Part shown: positions 25,993 to 36,648 of the stretch, in pieces
Numbering within the stretch: position 1 is the stretch's first letter
Layout of the letters: every line of letters begins with the position of its first letter
Assembly: GCF_003751265.1 (NCBI RefSeq)
Contig: NZ_RJKN01000010.1
Coordinates: 50,297-114,296, forward strand
Length of the DNA stretch: 64,000 nucleotides
Origin: Pseudokineococcus lusitanus
GTDB lineage: Bacteria; Actinomycetota; Actinomycetes; Actinomycetales; Quadrisphaeraceae
Direction: 5' to 3'
Position numbers and translations under genes: made by a program
The notes under the pieces: generated by a model
The model's database searches: none
Seen by the model: only the letters and a program-made list of their open reading frames with translations
Told to the model about the DNA's origin: nothing

Positions 25993-27817
25993 CCGGGGGC
26001 GCGCCCGCGGCGTCGTCGCGACGGCCGTCGCGCTCGTCGCGGCGCTGGTCCTCACCGGCTGCGTCACCCTGCCCCGCGAGGGACCGGTCGAGGAGGGGCC
26101 CGCGCAGGTGGCGGCCGACCCGGCGCCGCGGATCATCCCCGACGGGCCCCAGGAGAACGCCGCGCCCGACGCGGTCGTGCGGGGCTGGCTCACGGCGTCC
26201 GCCGCCTTCGACGACGACTACTCGGTGGCGCGCAGCTTCCTCACCGCCCCCGCGGCGTCGTCGTGGCGGCCGGGCGGGCGGGTGGTCGTCGTCGCCACCG
26301 GCGGACTCGAGGTCCGGGAGGTCGCCGCGGGACCGGGGCGGGGCGACGGCGCGACGGAGCCCACGGCGGGGGAGAGGCGCACCGTCACGGTCCGGGCGCC
26401 GCTGCTCGGCGTGGTCGACGACCGGGGACGGTGGACGTCGGCGGAGCCGCGCACGCCGTACACCGTGGACGTCACCGTCGTCCGGGTGTCGGGGGCCTGG
26501 CGCATCACGGAGCTGCCGGACGAGGTCGTGGTGAGCCGCAACTTCTTCGACCAGCAGTACGGGGCCTTCCAGCTGCAGCACCTCTCGCCGGACGGCCGGG
26601 CGCTCGTGCCCGAGACGCGGTGGTTCCCGCAGCGGCAGGCCACGGCCACCCTGCTCGTCAGCGAGCTGCTCTCCACCGGCGACCGGTCGGCCTGGCTCGC
26701 CGACGCCGTCTCGACGGCCTTCCCCGTGGGCACGACCCTCCTCAGCGACCCGCCTGCGGTCCCCGTCGAGGGCACGACGGCGGTCGTCGACCTGTCGGCC
26801 GAGGCGCGGACGGCGCCGCCCGAGCAGCGGCTGCTCATGCAGGCGCAGGTGACGGCGACGCTGCGCGGGGTGCCCGGGGTCACCGACGTGCGGCTGGCCG
26901 CCGAGGGCAGCGCGCTGACCCTCCCGCCCGGCACGGCCGACGTCCTCGACGACCCGGTGGTCACGGGGACCCCGGTCGTCGTCGAGGGCGGGCGCCTCGC
27001 CCGGCTCGACGGCGAGGGCGTCGAGATCCTCGGCGGCGTCCCGGACCTGGCGGGCCGGCGCCCCCGCCTGCCGGCCGTCGCGGGGGACGTCCTCGCGGTC
27101 CTCGTCGACGACCGGACGGGGATGGTCGTCGTGCGGCTCCCCCGGGACGCGGCGACGGTGCCCGACGGCACGGCAGCCGGGGCAGCAGGGGGCGCCCTCG
27201 AGGTCGTCACCCCCGGGACGGACCTCGTGGGCCCCTCGGTGGACCGCTTCGGCTGGGCCTGGACGGCCCGCTCCGGCGCCGGCGACGACGCCGGTCTCGT
27301 CGCCGCGGACGCCGACGGGGACGTCGCGAAGGTCGACGCGCCGTGGCTGGCCGACCGACGCGTCCACGCGCTCCAGGTCTCCCGCGACGGCGCGCGGGTC
27401 GCCGTCCTGTCGACGGACGCCGCCGGGACGCCGGGCACGGTCCAGCTCCGCGTCGCGGGGGTCGAGCGCTCGCCCGGGGGGTCGCCCGCCCGCGTCGAGG
27501 TGGCGGGCGACCCGCTGCCCGGTCTCGTCGACGCCCTCGACGTCACCTGGGTCGACGGCCAGACGGTCGCGGTGCTCGGCCGGGTGCGCGGGCAGGACGG
27601 CGCCGACCCTGACTCCCGGCTGCGTCTCCTTGAAGTGGCCGTGGACGGCTCCGTCGTCCGGTCGACCGACGTGCCGCAGGACGCCGTCCGCGTCACGTCG
27701 GCGAAGGGGCGCTCGACCGTGCTCCTGGAGACGGCCGGCGGTCTCCTGCAGCGGTCCGGCGGGTCCTTCGTCCCCCGCCCCGGCGCCGCGGGCGTCGACG
27801 CCTCCTTCCCCGGCTGA
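25985..27817 (+). CDS. lpqB: LpqB lipoprotein, MtrB-associated
   Basis: 610 residues. Signal peptide with lipobox L23-T24-G25-C26 (LVLTGC), so Cys26 would be lipidated and the protein held on the outer membrane face of the cytoplasmic membrane. The mature protein has an N-terminal GerMN-type domain (around RQATATLLVSELLSTGDRS) and a C-terminal beta-propeller-like LpqB domain with repeated RDGARVAVLS-type blades. In mycobacteria LpqB binds the MtrB sensor domain and modulates its signalling. GTG 25985 overlaps mtrB by eight bases, consistent with a fixed ratio. Length is normal. Confidence 0.93.
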   Translation: MADRGRARGVVATAVALVAALVLTGCVTLPREGPVEEGPAQVAADPAPRIIPDGPQENAAPDAVVRGWLTASAAFDDDYSVARSFLTAPAASSWRPGGRVVVVATGGLEVREVAAGPGRGDGATEPTAGERRTVTVRAPLLGVVDDRGRWTSAEPRTPYTVDVTVVRVSGAWRITELPDEVVVSRNFFDQQYGAFQLQHLSPDGRALVPETRWFPQRQATATLLVSELLSTGDRSAWLADAVSTAFPVGTTLLSDPPAVPVEGTTAVVDLSAEARTAPPEQRLLMQAQVTATLRGVPGVTDVRLAAEGSALTLPPGTADVLDDPVVTGTPVVVEGGRLARLDGEGVEILGGVPDLAGRRPRLPAVAGDVLAVLVDDRTGMVVVRLPRDAATVPDGTAAGAAGGALEVVTPGTDLVGPSVDRFGWAWTARSGAGDDAGLVAADADGDVAKVDAPWLADRRVHALQVSRDGARVAVLSTDAAGTPGTVQLRVAGVERSPGGSPARVEVAGDPLPGLVDALDVTWVDGQTVAVLGRVRGQDGADPDSRLRLLEVAVDGSVVRSTDVPQDAVRVTSAKGRSTVLLETAGGLLQRSGGSFVPRPGAAGVDASFPG

Positions 27818-27916
27818 CCGCTCCCGCCGGCGCGCACAGGCGGTGGCGGCGGGGGCCCGTCCACCGGCGGGTGGCGGCGGGCGCGCCGCCACCGGCCGTG
27901 CGCTCGGCTGGGGCGC

Positions 27917-28693
27917 GTGGACCTCGCCGCCCGTCACGCCGCCCCGCCGGGACCCGTCCGCGCCGCGGCGACGGGGCTCGCCCGGCTCGTCTGGCCGGTG
28001 GCCTGCCCGGGCTGCGGGGAGCCCGACGTCCCCGTGTGCCCCGGCTGCGCCGCCACGGTGGTCCGCGCGGGCCCGGTGCTCCGGCCGGCCGCGGCGGCGG
28101 GCGCCCCGCCGGTGCGGGCCGCGGCGCCCTACGCCGGTCCCGCCCGGGACGTGCTGCTGGCGTGGAAGGAGCGCGGCCGCCACGACCTGGCCCCGCTGCT
28201 CGCGGCGGGGCTGCGGCGGGCCGGCGCCGCCGCGGTGGCCGAGGGGCTGCTCGTCGGCGTGCCGGACGGCGCGCGCCCGGTCCTCGTGCCGGTGCCCTCG
28301 TCCCGCCGGGCGGTCCGGCAGCGCGGCGGGGACCTCGTCGAGGACCTCGCGCGCCGGTGGGTCCGCGCGGCCGGACCGGGCGGGCCGGGCGGCGTCGCGC
28401 CCGTCCTGGCGCTGCGGGCGGGCTCCGGGGACCAGGTGGGTCGCGGCGCGGCGGCGCGGCGACGGGCGCGGGCCGGGGCGCTCGTCCTGCGGCGCCGCCC
28501 GCCGCCGGTGTGCGTGCTCGTCGACGACGTCGTCACCACCGGCGCCACGCTCGCCGCGGCGGCCGACGCGCTGGCCGGCGGGGGCGCCCGGGTCGTCGCC
28601 GCGGTCGTCGTCCTCGCCACGCCGGCTCCCCGCCCCGTCGGTGAGGCCGCTCGTGCCGTCCACGGGGTGGTCACGCGGCGTCCATCTCCATGA
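27917..28693 (+). CDS. ComF-family phosphoribosyltransferase-like protein
   Basis: 258 residues. An N-terminal zinc-ribbon has C30-P-G-C33 and C41-P-G-C44, followed by a type I phosphoribosyltransferase fold with the PRPP-binding loop VCVLVDDVVTTGATLAAAAD. VPVPSSRRAVRQRGGD is the second ComF signature. In naturally transformable bacteria ComF helps pull in single-stranded DNA; in actinobacteria the conserved position between lpqB and hpf suggests another role, unresolved. GTG 27917 is the only start before the zinc motif. Extremely GC-rich with Ala/Arg/Gly-rich insertions. Confidence 0.88.
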   Translation: MDLAARHAAPPGPVRAAATGLARLVWPVACPGCGEPDVPVCPGCAATVVRAGPVLRPAAAAGAPPVRAAAPYAGPARDVLLAWKERGRHDLAPLLAAGLRRAGAAAVAEGLLVGVPDGARPVLVPVPSSRRAVRQRGGDLVEDLARRWVRAAGPGGPGGVAPVLALRAGSGDQVGRGAAARRRARAGALVLRRRPPPVCVLVDDVVTTGATLAAAADALAGGGARVVAAVVVLATPAPRPVGEAARAVHGVVTRRPSP

Positions 28694-28731
28694 CTCGCTG
28701 TCCTGGGGTGTCGCCGGCGCGGGCGGACGGC

Positions 28732-28737
28732 TAACGT
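28732..28737 (+). promoter_or_regulatory. candidate -10 element (TAACGT) of the hpf leader
   Basis: TAACGT ends exactly 6 bases before ATG 28744, the start of a 45-codon ORF in the hpf leader. The spacing predicts transcription starting at that ATG. Confidence 0.45.
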
Positions 28738-28743
28738 CCCGTC

Positions 28744-28881
28744 ATGGAGACCCGGCAGGTCGCCGCCGCCCGCCCCCCGGGGTGCGGACGTGCCCTGCCG
28801 CGGGGCTCCCGGCCCGTCCCGTTCCTCCTCGTCGCAGCGTCGCGACGGGCGGCGGCAGGGCCCGGCGGAGGTGGTGCCTGA
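28744..28881 (+). CDS. short leader ORF upstream of hpf (45 aa)
   Basis: ATG 28744 opens a 45-codon frame ending at TGA 28879-28881: it begins METRQVAAARPPGCGRALP and ends RRAAAGPGGGGA. It would be translated from a leaderless transcript because the -10-like TAACGT lies 6 bases upstream. The product is rich in Arg, Ala, Gly and Pro, has one Cys and no recognisable domain. A perfect hairpin starts 11 bases after its stop and hpf starts 64 bases after it. This layout resembles a translated regulatory leader. No homologue is known to me; it could still be a chance frame in GC-rich DNA. Confidence 0.4.
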   Translation: METRQVAAARPPGCGRALPRGSRPVPFLLVAASRRAAAGPGGGGA

Positions 28882-28891
28882 CACCCCAGAG

Positions 28892-28912
28892 CCGGTCGCG
28901 CACCGCGACCGG
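28892..28912 (+). promoter_or_regulatory. hairpin between leader ORF and hpf
   Basis: CCGGTCGCG (28892-28900) pairs perfectly with CGCGACCGG (28904-28912) around the loop CAC. It sits between the leader ORF stop and the hpf ribosome site (GGAGG near 28937), where it could attenuate transcription or mask translation. Confidence 0.45.
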
Positions 28913-28945
28913 TGGTGACGCAGGACCCCCGACGCAGGAGGACCC

Positions 28946-29692
28946 ATGGAGATCACGCTCACGACCCGCCACACCACCGTGCCCGACCGGTTCCGCCGCC
29001 ACCTCGAGGACAAGCTCTCGAAGGTGGAGCAGATCGCCCCCCGGGCCGACCGCCTCGACGTCGTGATCAGCCACGAGACCAACCCCCGCCAGCCGCAGAG
29101 CTGCGAGCGCGTCGAGCTGACGCTCCGCCACCATCGCGAGGTGGTCCGTGCGGAGGCGTGCGCCGACGACGCCCACGCCGCCCTCGACCTGGCCGAGGAG
29201 AAGCTGCTCGAACGGCTCCGGCGCCTGCGCGACCGCCGACGGGTCCACCACGGCCGCCAGACGCCCACCTCGCTGCGCCGCTCGGAGCAGGCGCCGCCTC
29301 CCGCGGCGGCCGCGCCGGCCGCCGAGCCGCCGGCCGACGCCGGTGCCGCGCCGGCCGCCGAGGACGAGGCGCCCGTCGAGGTGGGAGCCCTCGGGGCCGG
29401 GGAGGACGACGAGCACGGCCTGGCGGACGCCGTCGGCGACTCGCCCGTGCGGATCCGCGAGAAGACCCACCTCACCCACCCGATGTCGGTGGACGAGGCG
29501 CTCGCGCAGATGGAGGCCCTCGGGCACGACTTCTACCTCTTCCTCTGCCGGAGCACCGGCGCCACGAGCCTCGTGTACCGCCGGCGCGGCTGGAGCTACG
29601 GCGTCATCCGGCTCGAGGAGGCGGGGGACACCGTCGAGCCGGGCACCGCGGACGAGATGGTCGGAACCGCCCAGGCCGCCCGCGCGTCCTAG
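28946..29692 (+). CDS. hpf: long-form ribosome hibernation-promoting factor
   Basis: 248 residues. The N-terminal S30AE domain (EITLTTRHTTVPDRFRRHLE to ALDLAEEKLLERLRRLRDRR) binds the 30S subunit in the decoding region. The C-terminal dimerisation domain (VRIREKTHLTHPMSVDEALA, GHDFYLFLCRSTG, VYRRRGWSYGVIRLEE) pairs two ribosomes into a 100S particle. The linker between them, about residues 110-165, is unusually long and Ala/Pro/Glu-rich. ATG 28946 has an ideal GGAGG site. It occupies the conserved place between comF and secA. Two strong hairpins follow. Confidence 0.95.
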   Translation: MEITLTTRHTTVPDRFRRHLEDKLSKVEQIAPRADRLDVVISHETNPRQPQSCERVELTLRHHREVVRAEACADDAHAALDLAEEKLLERLRRLRDRRRVHHGRQTPTSLRRSEQAPPPAAAAPAAEPPADAGAAPAAEDEAPVEVGALGAGEDDEHGLADAVGDSPVRIREKTHLTHPMSVDEALAQMEALGHDFYLFLCRSTGATSLVYRRRGWSYGVIRLEEAGDTVEPGTADEMVGTAQAARAS

Positions 29693-29698
29693 CGGGAC

Positions 29699-29737
29699 GG
29701 CGCCCGTCCCCCGGCCCCCACGGCCGGGGCGGGCGCC
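29699..29737 (+). terminator. hairpin after hpf, first
   Basis: GGCGCCC... at 29699 pairs with ...GGGCGCC ending 29737 through about 16 base pairs with one bulge. It begins 7 bases after the hpf stop and has no T tract. Confidence 0.55.
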
Positions 29738-29749
29738 ATCAGGTCCGGA

Positions 29750-29781
29750 CGGCCCCGGCCCGCTGCGGCGGGCCGGGGCCG
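29750..29781 (+). terminator. hairpin after hpf, second
   Basis: A perfect 14-base stem (29750-29763 with 29768-29781) closes on the loop TGCG. Together with the preceding hairpin it probably isolates hpf from the response-regulator gene. It lacks a T tract. Confidence 0.55.
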
Positions 29782-29909
29782 CGCCGGGCCGGCGTGGGAT
29801 GCTGCGCCGGCCCGACGCCCGGGCGCGGTGCCGACGGAGGCGCCGTGCCGGACGGACGGGGGAGCGTCGCCGGCCGGAGGCCGACGGCCGGACGGAGGAG
29901 GCGGTGGAC

Positions 29910-30626
29910 GTGGCCGGACAGGCCCCGGCGCCGGACGACGACGGCGCACCGGCGGGCGGCGGGGAGCCGATCCGCGTGCTCGTCGTCGACGACCACGTGC
30001 TGTACCGGCGGGGGCTCGAGCGGGTGCTCGAGCTCGAGGAGGACATCGTCATCGTCGGCGAGGCCAGCGACGGCGCCGAGGCGGTCGCCCGCGCCGAGGA
30101 GCTGGTCCCCGACGTCGTGCTCATGGACGTGCGCATGCCTCGCAGCAGCGGCATCGAGGCCTGCGTCGCGATCCGCGAGGTCGCGCCCAGCGCCCGCATC
30201 GTCATGCTGACGATGAGCGAGGAGGAGGCCGACCTCTTCAGCGCCGTCCAGGCCGGCGCCAACGGCTACCTGCTCAAGGACGTCCCCGGCGAGGAGATCG
30301 CCGCGAGCCTGCGCGCCGTCCACGGCGGCCAGTCGCTCATCAGCCCGTCGATGGCGAGCCACCTGCTCGCCGAGTTCGCCGCGCTGAGCCGCCGCGGCGC
30401 GGCCCGCGACGCCGCCGCGGTCCCGGCGCCCCGCCTCACGGCCCGCGAGCTCGAGGTGCTGCGGCTCGTGGCCCGGGGGCGCTCCAACCGCGACATCGCC
30501 GGCGAGCTCTTCATCTCTGAGAACACGGTGAAGAACCACGTGCGCAACCTCCTCGAGAAGCTGCAGCTGCACTCGCGCATGGAGGCCGCCATGTACGCCG
30601 TCAAGGAAAAGCTCCTCGACCCCTGA
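29910..30626 (+). CDS. NarL/LuxR-type response regulator, orphan
   Basis: 238 residues. Receiver domain: IRVLVVDDHVLYRRGLERVL, PDVVLMDVRMPRSSGIEACV with the phosphoacceptor Asp, RIVMLTMSEEEADL and GANGYLLKDVPGEE with Lys. A LuxR-type helix-turn-helix follows: LTARELEVLRLVARGRSNRD, ISENTVKNHVRNLLEKL. No histidine kinase lies beside it, so it either has a distant partner or works without phosphorylation. GTG 29910 is favoured because GGAGGAG lies 9 bases before it; GTG 29904 is only 3 bases from that site. The hpf/response-regulator neighbourhood suggests a role in starvation or dormancy, which is inference. Confidence 0.9.
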   Translation: MAGQAPAPDDDGAPAGGGEPIRVLVVDDHVLYRRGLERVLELEEDIVIVGEASDGAEAVARAEELVPDVVLMDVRMPRSSGIEACVAIREVAPSARIVMLTMSEEEADLFSAVQAGANGYLLKDVPGEEIAASLRAVHGGQSLISPSMASHLLAEFAALSRRGAARDAAAVPAPRLTARELEVLRLVARGRSNRDIAGELFISENTVKNHVRNLLEKLQLHSRMEAAMYAVKEKLLDP

Positions 30627-30661
30627 CCGGGCGCCCGCGCGGCGCCGGCGGGAGCGCCTGG

Positions 30662-30667
30662 CAGCAT
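30662..30667 (+). promoter_or_regulatory. candidate -10 element (CAGCAT) of the AlkX-like gene
   Basis: CAGCAT ends 6 bases before GTG 30674. The same CAGCAT hexamer precedes mtrA and the SAF-domain gene. Confidence 0.35.
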
Positions 30668-30673
30668 CGGGCC

Positions 30674-31933
30674 GTGCCGGCGCGCAGGGAGGTCCTCACC
30701 GCGGCGCAGGCCCGGCGCACCGCCATGGCGGCCCAGGGCTTCGCCGACCCGGTCCCCGCGGGGGCGCCGACGCTCCGGCACCTGCAGCGGGTCGTCGACC
30801 GGGTGGGCCTGCTCCAGCTCGACTCGGTCAACGTCGTCGCCCGCAGCCACCTGTGGCCGCTGTACAGCCGGCTGGGCCCCTACGACGTCGACCTCCTGCG
30901 CCGGGCGACCGCCGTCCGCCCCCGTCGGCTCGTCGAGTACTGGGCGCACGAGGCGAGCCTCGTGCCGCCGGCGACCCACCGGCTGCTGCGCTGGCGCATG
31001 GCCCGGGCCGCCGACGAGGCCTGGGGCCGCTACCGCCGCGTCCTCGTCGAGCACCCCCGGCTGCCCGACGACGTCCTCGGCGTCCTCGCCGCCGCCGGTC
31101 CGCTCACCACCGCGCAGGTGACCGCACGCCTGCACCCCGGCGCCGCGCGCAGCCCGGCGGGCTCGTGGATGGTGGCGCCGTCCGAGGCGGTCCTCGCCGG
31201 GCCGGCGCGCGACGTCAAGGCGGCGCTCGAGATGCTCTTCTGGGCCGGCCGGGTGTCGGCGGCCGACCGCACCGCCCAGTTCGAGCGGCGCTACGACCTC
31301 GTCGAGCGGGTGCTGCCGCCCGACGTCGCCGCCGCCCCGGACCCGCCGGAGGACGAGGCGGTGCGCGGCCTCGTCGAGGTCTCCGCCCGGGCGCTGGGCG
31401 TGGCCACCGAGCCGCACCTGCGCGACTACTTCCGGCTGCGCCCGGAGCAGAGCCGCGCCGCCGTGGGCGCGCTGGTCGAGGAGGGCGTGCTCCTCCCCGT
31501 CGACGTCCGCGGCTGGCGCCGGCCCGCCCTCCTGCACCGCGACGCGACCTTCCCGCGCCGCGTCCGTGCCCGGGCGCTGCTGTCGCCCTTCGACTCCCTC
31601 GTCTTCGAGCGCTCGCGGACCGAGGACCTCTTCGGCGTCCGCCTCAAGCTCGAGATCTACACCCCCGCCGAGCAGCGCGCGCACGGCTACTACGTCCTGC
31701 CGCTGCTGCTCGACGACGCCCTCGTCGCCCGCGTCGACCTCAAGGCCGACCGCGCGGCCGGCCTGCTGCGCGTCCAGGCGGCGTGGCGGGAGCCGCACGC
31801 GCCGGACGACGTCGCCGAGCACCTCGCCGCCGAGCTCCGCGTCGTCGCCGGCTGGCTCGGCCTCGACGACGTGCTCGTCGTCGGCCGGGGCGACCTCGCC
31901 CCGGCGCTGGGCGCGGCCCTCGCCGACGGCTGA
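30674..31933 (+). CDS. YcaQ/AlkX-like DNA glycosylase (HTH_42 family)
   Basis: 419 residues of the winged-helix HTH_42 family. The Gln-Leu-Asp triad typical of AlkX/AlkZ glycosylases is at residues 48-50 (GLLQLDSVNVVARSHLW). Other conserved parts are EYWAHEASLVP, a central winged-helix segment, LLSPFDSLVFERSR, LKLEIYTPAEQRAHGYYVLP and LDDALVARVDLKADRAAGLL. Family members unhook interstrand DNA crosslinks and remove bulky alkylated bases. The gene is single, with its own leaderless-type promoter element. Substrate is not known for this member. Confidence 0.87.
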   Translation: MPARREVLTAAQARRTAMAAQGFADPVPAGAPTLRHLQRVVDRVGLLQLDSVNVVARSHLWPLYSRLGPYDVDLLRRATAVRPRRLVEYWAHEASLVPPATHRLLRWRMARAADEAWGRYRRVLVEHPRLPDDVLGVLAAAGPLTTAQVTARLHPGAARSPAGSWMVAPSEAVLAGPARDVKAALEMLFWAGRVSAADRTAQFERRYDLVERVLPPDVAAAPDPPEDEAVRGLVEVSARALGVATEPHLRDYFRLRPEQSRAAVGALVEEGVLLPVDVRGWRRPALLHRDATFPRRVRARALLSPFDSLVFERSRTEDLFGVRLKLEIYTPAEQRAHGYYVLPLLLDDALVARVDLKADRAAGLLRVQAAWREPHAPDDVAEHLAAELRVVAGWLGLDDVLVVGRGDLAPALGAALADG

Positions 31934-32083
31934 CCGCGGCTCCCGCCCCGTCCCGACCCGCGCGGCCTTATCGCGCGCCTCTCCCCGCACCACCCTTCCC
32001 GCCGCGCGTCCCTGCTCCGTCGAGGTCGTCCATCGGGAGGGGAGGGGAGAGCGGGGTGGGGCGGGTCGTGACGGCCGGCCGGG

Positions 32084-33253
32084 TCAGGCGCGGGCGGGCT
32101 CGTCGGCGACGACGTCCTCCGCGCGGACGAGGAAGCGCTCCAGCTCGTGGAGAGGGCCGGTGCGGCCGTCCGCGTCGGGCGGGCGCTGCGCGACGTCGTG
32201 CCCGGCCGGCCGGCCGCCGGCGCGGCGGGCGACGGCGGCGCTGGCGGCGTTGCCCTCCTCCACGCGCAGGAGCACCGCGGGCAGCCCGAGCCCGCCGACG
32301 TCCTCGGGGAGGAGGGCGTGGCGGACGGCGGCCCGCACGCCCGCCGTGACGACGCCGCGGCCGCGTGCGTCCGGGTGGGCCCAGTAGCCCACCTCGGCGG
32401 GCCGGGCGCCCTGCCCGAGCCCGAAGACGGTCACCGAGGCGAGCGCCGGGCCGGCCTCCTCGCCGGGGGCCGGCTCGCCCGCGAGGCACCACCCGACGGC
32501 GTGGCCGTCGGCGGCGTCGGTGCGCATCGCGCCGACGAAGCCGAGCGCGTCCTCCTCCGTGTACGGGGACGGCAGGTGCGGCAGCCACCGCCGGGTCAGC
32601 GGGTCCTCGCACGCCGCCACCACGCGGGCGGCGTCGTCCTCCCGCCAGGGGCGCAGCTCGGCCCCGACGTCGGGCAGGGCCACGCGGGGCACGTCGAGCC
32701 ACGGCGTCGCCGGCGTGACCGGGTCGCCCGCCACCCACGTGCCCACCCAGCAGTCGTGGAGGACGCCGCGCTGCTCGCTCTGCCGGCGCACCGTCCCCTC
32801 GACGCGGACGCCCGCGGCCCACGCCGCGCGGCGGCTGGCCCAGTTGCCGACGTGCGCCTGCCAGCGCACCACCGCCGCGCCGTGCTCGGCGGCCCAGGGC
32901 AGCAGCGTGCGGAGCACCGCCGTCATGACGCCGCGGCCGCGGGCGGACGCGGCGAGGGCGTAGCCGACGGAGACCCCGCCGTCGCCGGCGACCTGCAGGT
33001 CGACGGCGCCCGCGTACCGGCCGTCGACCTCCACGGCCCACGTCAGCGCGCGCCCGTCGTCCCACCCGGCCGCGGCGGCCCGCACCCAGGCGGCGGCGTC
33101 CTCGCGGGCGTAGGGCACGGGCACGGTCGTCCACCGGGCGAAGCGCGGCTCGGCGGCCGTGGCGGCGACCGCGTCCGTGTCCTCCTCGGTGACGGGACGC
33201 AGGCGGACGCCGTCGGCGACGACGAGGACCGGTGGGGCAGCGGGGGTCTGCAC
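32084..33253 (-). CDS. protein with two tandem GNAT acetyltransferase domains
   Basis: 389 residues made of two GNAT domains of the RimJ/ribosomal-protein type. Domain 1 begins VRLRPVTEEDTDAVAATAAE and has the acetyl-CoA loop region VSVGYALAASARGRGVMTAV. Domain 2 begins AELRPWREDDAARVVAACED and has AEVGYWAHPDARGRGVVTAG. In both, RGRGV matches the Q/RxxGxG/A pyrophosphate-binding motif. The substrate is unknown. Duplication within one chain suggests an internal repeat rather than a recent fusion because the two halves are only moderately alike. GTG 33253 is supported by GAGGGT 6 bases upstream. Confidence 0.85.
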   Translation of the reverse strand: MQTPAAPPVLVVADGVRLRPVTEEDTDAVAATAAEPRFARWTTVPVPYAREDAAAWVRAAAAGWDDGRALTWAVEVDGRYAGAVDLQVAGDGGVSVGYALAASARGRGVMTAVLRTLLPWAAEHGAAVVRWQAHVGNWASRRAAWAAGVRVEGTVRRQSEQRGVLHDCWVGTWVAGDPVTPATPWLDVPRVALPDVGAELRPWREDDAARVVAACEDPLTRRWLPHLPSPYTEEDALGFVGAMRTDAADGHAVGWCLAGEPAPGEEAGPALASVTVFGLGQGARPAEVGYWAHPDARGRGVVTAGVRAAVRHALLPEDVGGLGLPAVLLRVEEGNAASAAVARRAGGRPAGHDVAQRPPDADGRTGPLHELERFLVRAEDVVADEPARA

Positions 33254-33259
33254 CGCCCG

Positions 33260-33265
33260 ACCCTC
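33260..33265 (-). promoter_or_regulatory. candidate -10 element (GAGGGT) of the tandem GNAT gene
   Basis: On the reverse strand GAGGGT ends 6 bases before GTG 33253. It matches only AnnnT of the consensus. Confidence 0.3.
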
Positions 33266-33352
33266 GCGCGGCGGCGCGTCCCGGCGCAACGCCGTTGTCC
33301 GGTCCCCGTCGTCGCCGGCGTGCCCCGTCCTGCGCCGTGCGCGGCGCGGGCG

Positions 33353-33358
33353 CAGGCT
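33353..33358 (+). promoter_or_regulatory. candidate -10 element (CAGGCT) of the small GNAT-like gene
   Basis: CAGGCT ends 6 bases before ATG 33365. Confidence 0.3.
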
Positions 33359-33364
33359 GGCGGC

Positions 33365-33679
33365 ATGACGAGCGACATCGCCTCCAGCGGCGGGGCGGAC
33401 GAGGGCACGGGCGTGCGGCGGCGCGAGGACGGGTGGGTGCTCCTCGACGACGGCGCGGAGGTGGCCTCCGTCGTGGCCGAGCCCGCGGGCGTCGACGTCC
33501 TCGCCCTCACGCACACGGTGACCGACCCCGCGCGACGCGGCGAGGGGCTCGCCGGGCGACTCGTCGAGGCCGTCCTCGCCGACGTCCGCCGCGAGGGGCT
33601 CACCGTGCGCCCCGAGTGCTCCTACGTCGCCGCGTGGTTCGCCCGCCACCCCGACCAGCGGGACCTGCTGGCCACCTGA
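33365..33679 (+). CDS. small YjdJ/NATD1-type GNAT-like protein
   Basis: 104 residues. VDVLALTHTVTDPARRGEGL followed by AGRLVEAVLADVRREGLTV and PECSYVAAWFARHPDQRDLL is the compact one-domain GNAT fold of the COG2388 group. Acetyl-CoA-binding RRGEGLAGRL is intact, and the Cys-Ser-Tyr-Val segment is conserved in that group. Its substrate is unknown. It lies divergently from the tandem GNAT gene and just upstream of secA. Confidence 0.85.
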   Translation: MTSDIASSGGADEGTGVRRREDGWVLLDDGAEVASVVAEPAGVDVLALTHTVTDPARRGEGLAGRLVEAVLADVRREGLTVRPECSYVAAWFARHPDQRDLLAT

Positions 33680-33770
33680 GGCCACCCGGGCCGGGGGCGG
33701 CGGGCGGGGGCGGCGGGGCCGGGGCCGCGCCCGTGGTCGCGGGCAGCCACGACCGGGTGCGCTGCGTGCG

Positions 33771-33776
33771 TAGCAT
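33771..33776 (+). promoter_or_regulatory. secA: candidate -10 element (TAGCAT) of secA
   Basis: TAGCAT lies 51 bases before the secA GTG, giving a short leader. The leader contains a purine-rich site (GGAGACTGGGAG) in the right place. The -35 region is not recognisable. Confidence 0.35.
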
Positions 33777-33827
33777 GACCGCCGACCAGGACCAGCAGGT
33801 CCACCCTGGAGACTGGGAGCACGCGAC

Positions 33828-36566
<2,739 letters not shown>

Positions 36567-36580
36567 CCGCCCCTCCCGCC

Positions 36581-36619
36581 ACGACGGCCGCACCACCTCT
36601 CGGGTGGTGCGGCCGTCGT
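36581..36619. terminator. strong bidirectional hairpin after secA
   Basis: ACGACGGCCGCACCACC (36581-36597) pairs perfectly with 36603-36619 around the 5-base loop TCTCG. It starts 15 bases after the secA stop and faces the convergent Rv3235-like gene, so it can serve both. Confidence 0.75.
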
Positions 36620-36648
36620 CGTCCCAGTGCGCTGGGCGGTGGTGCGGC

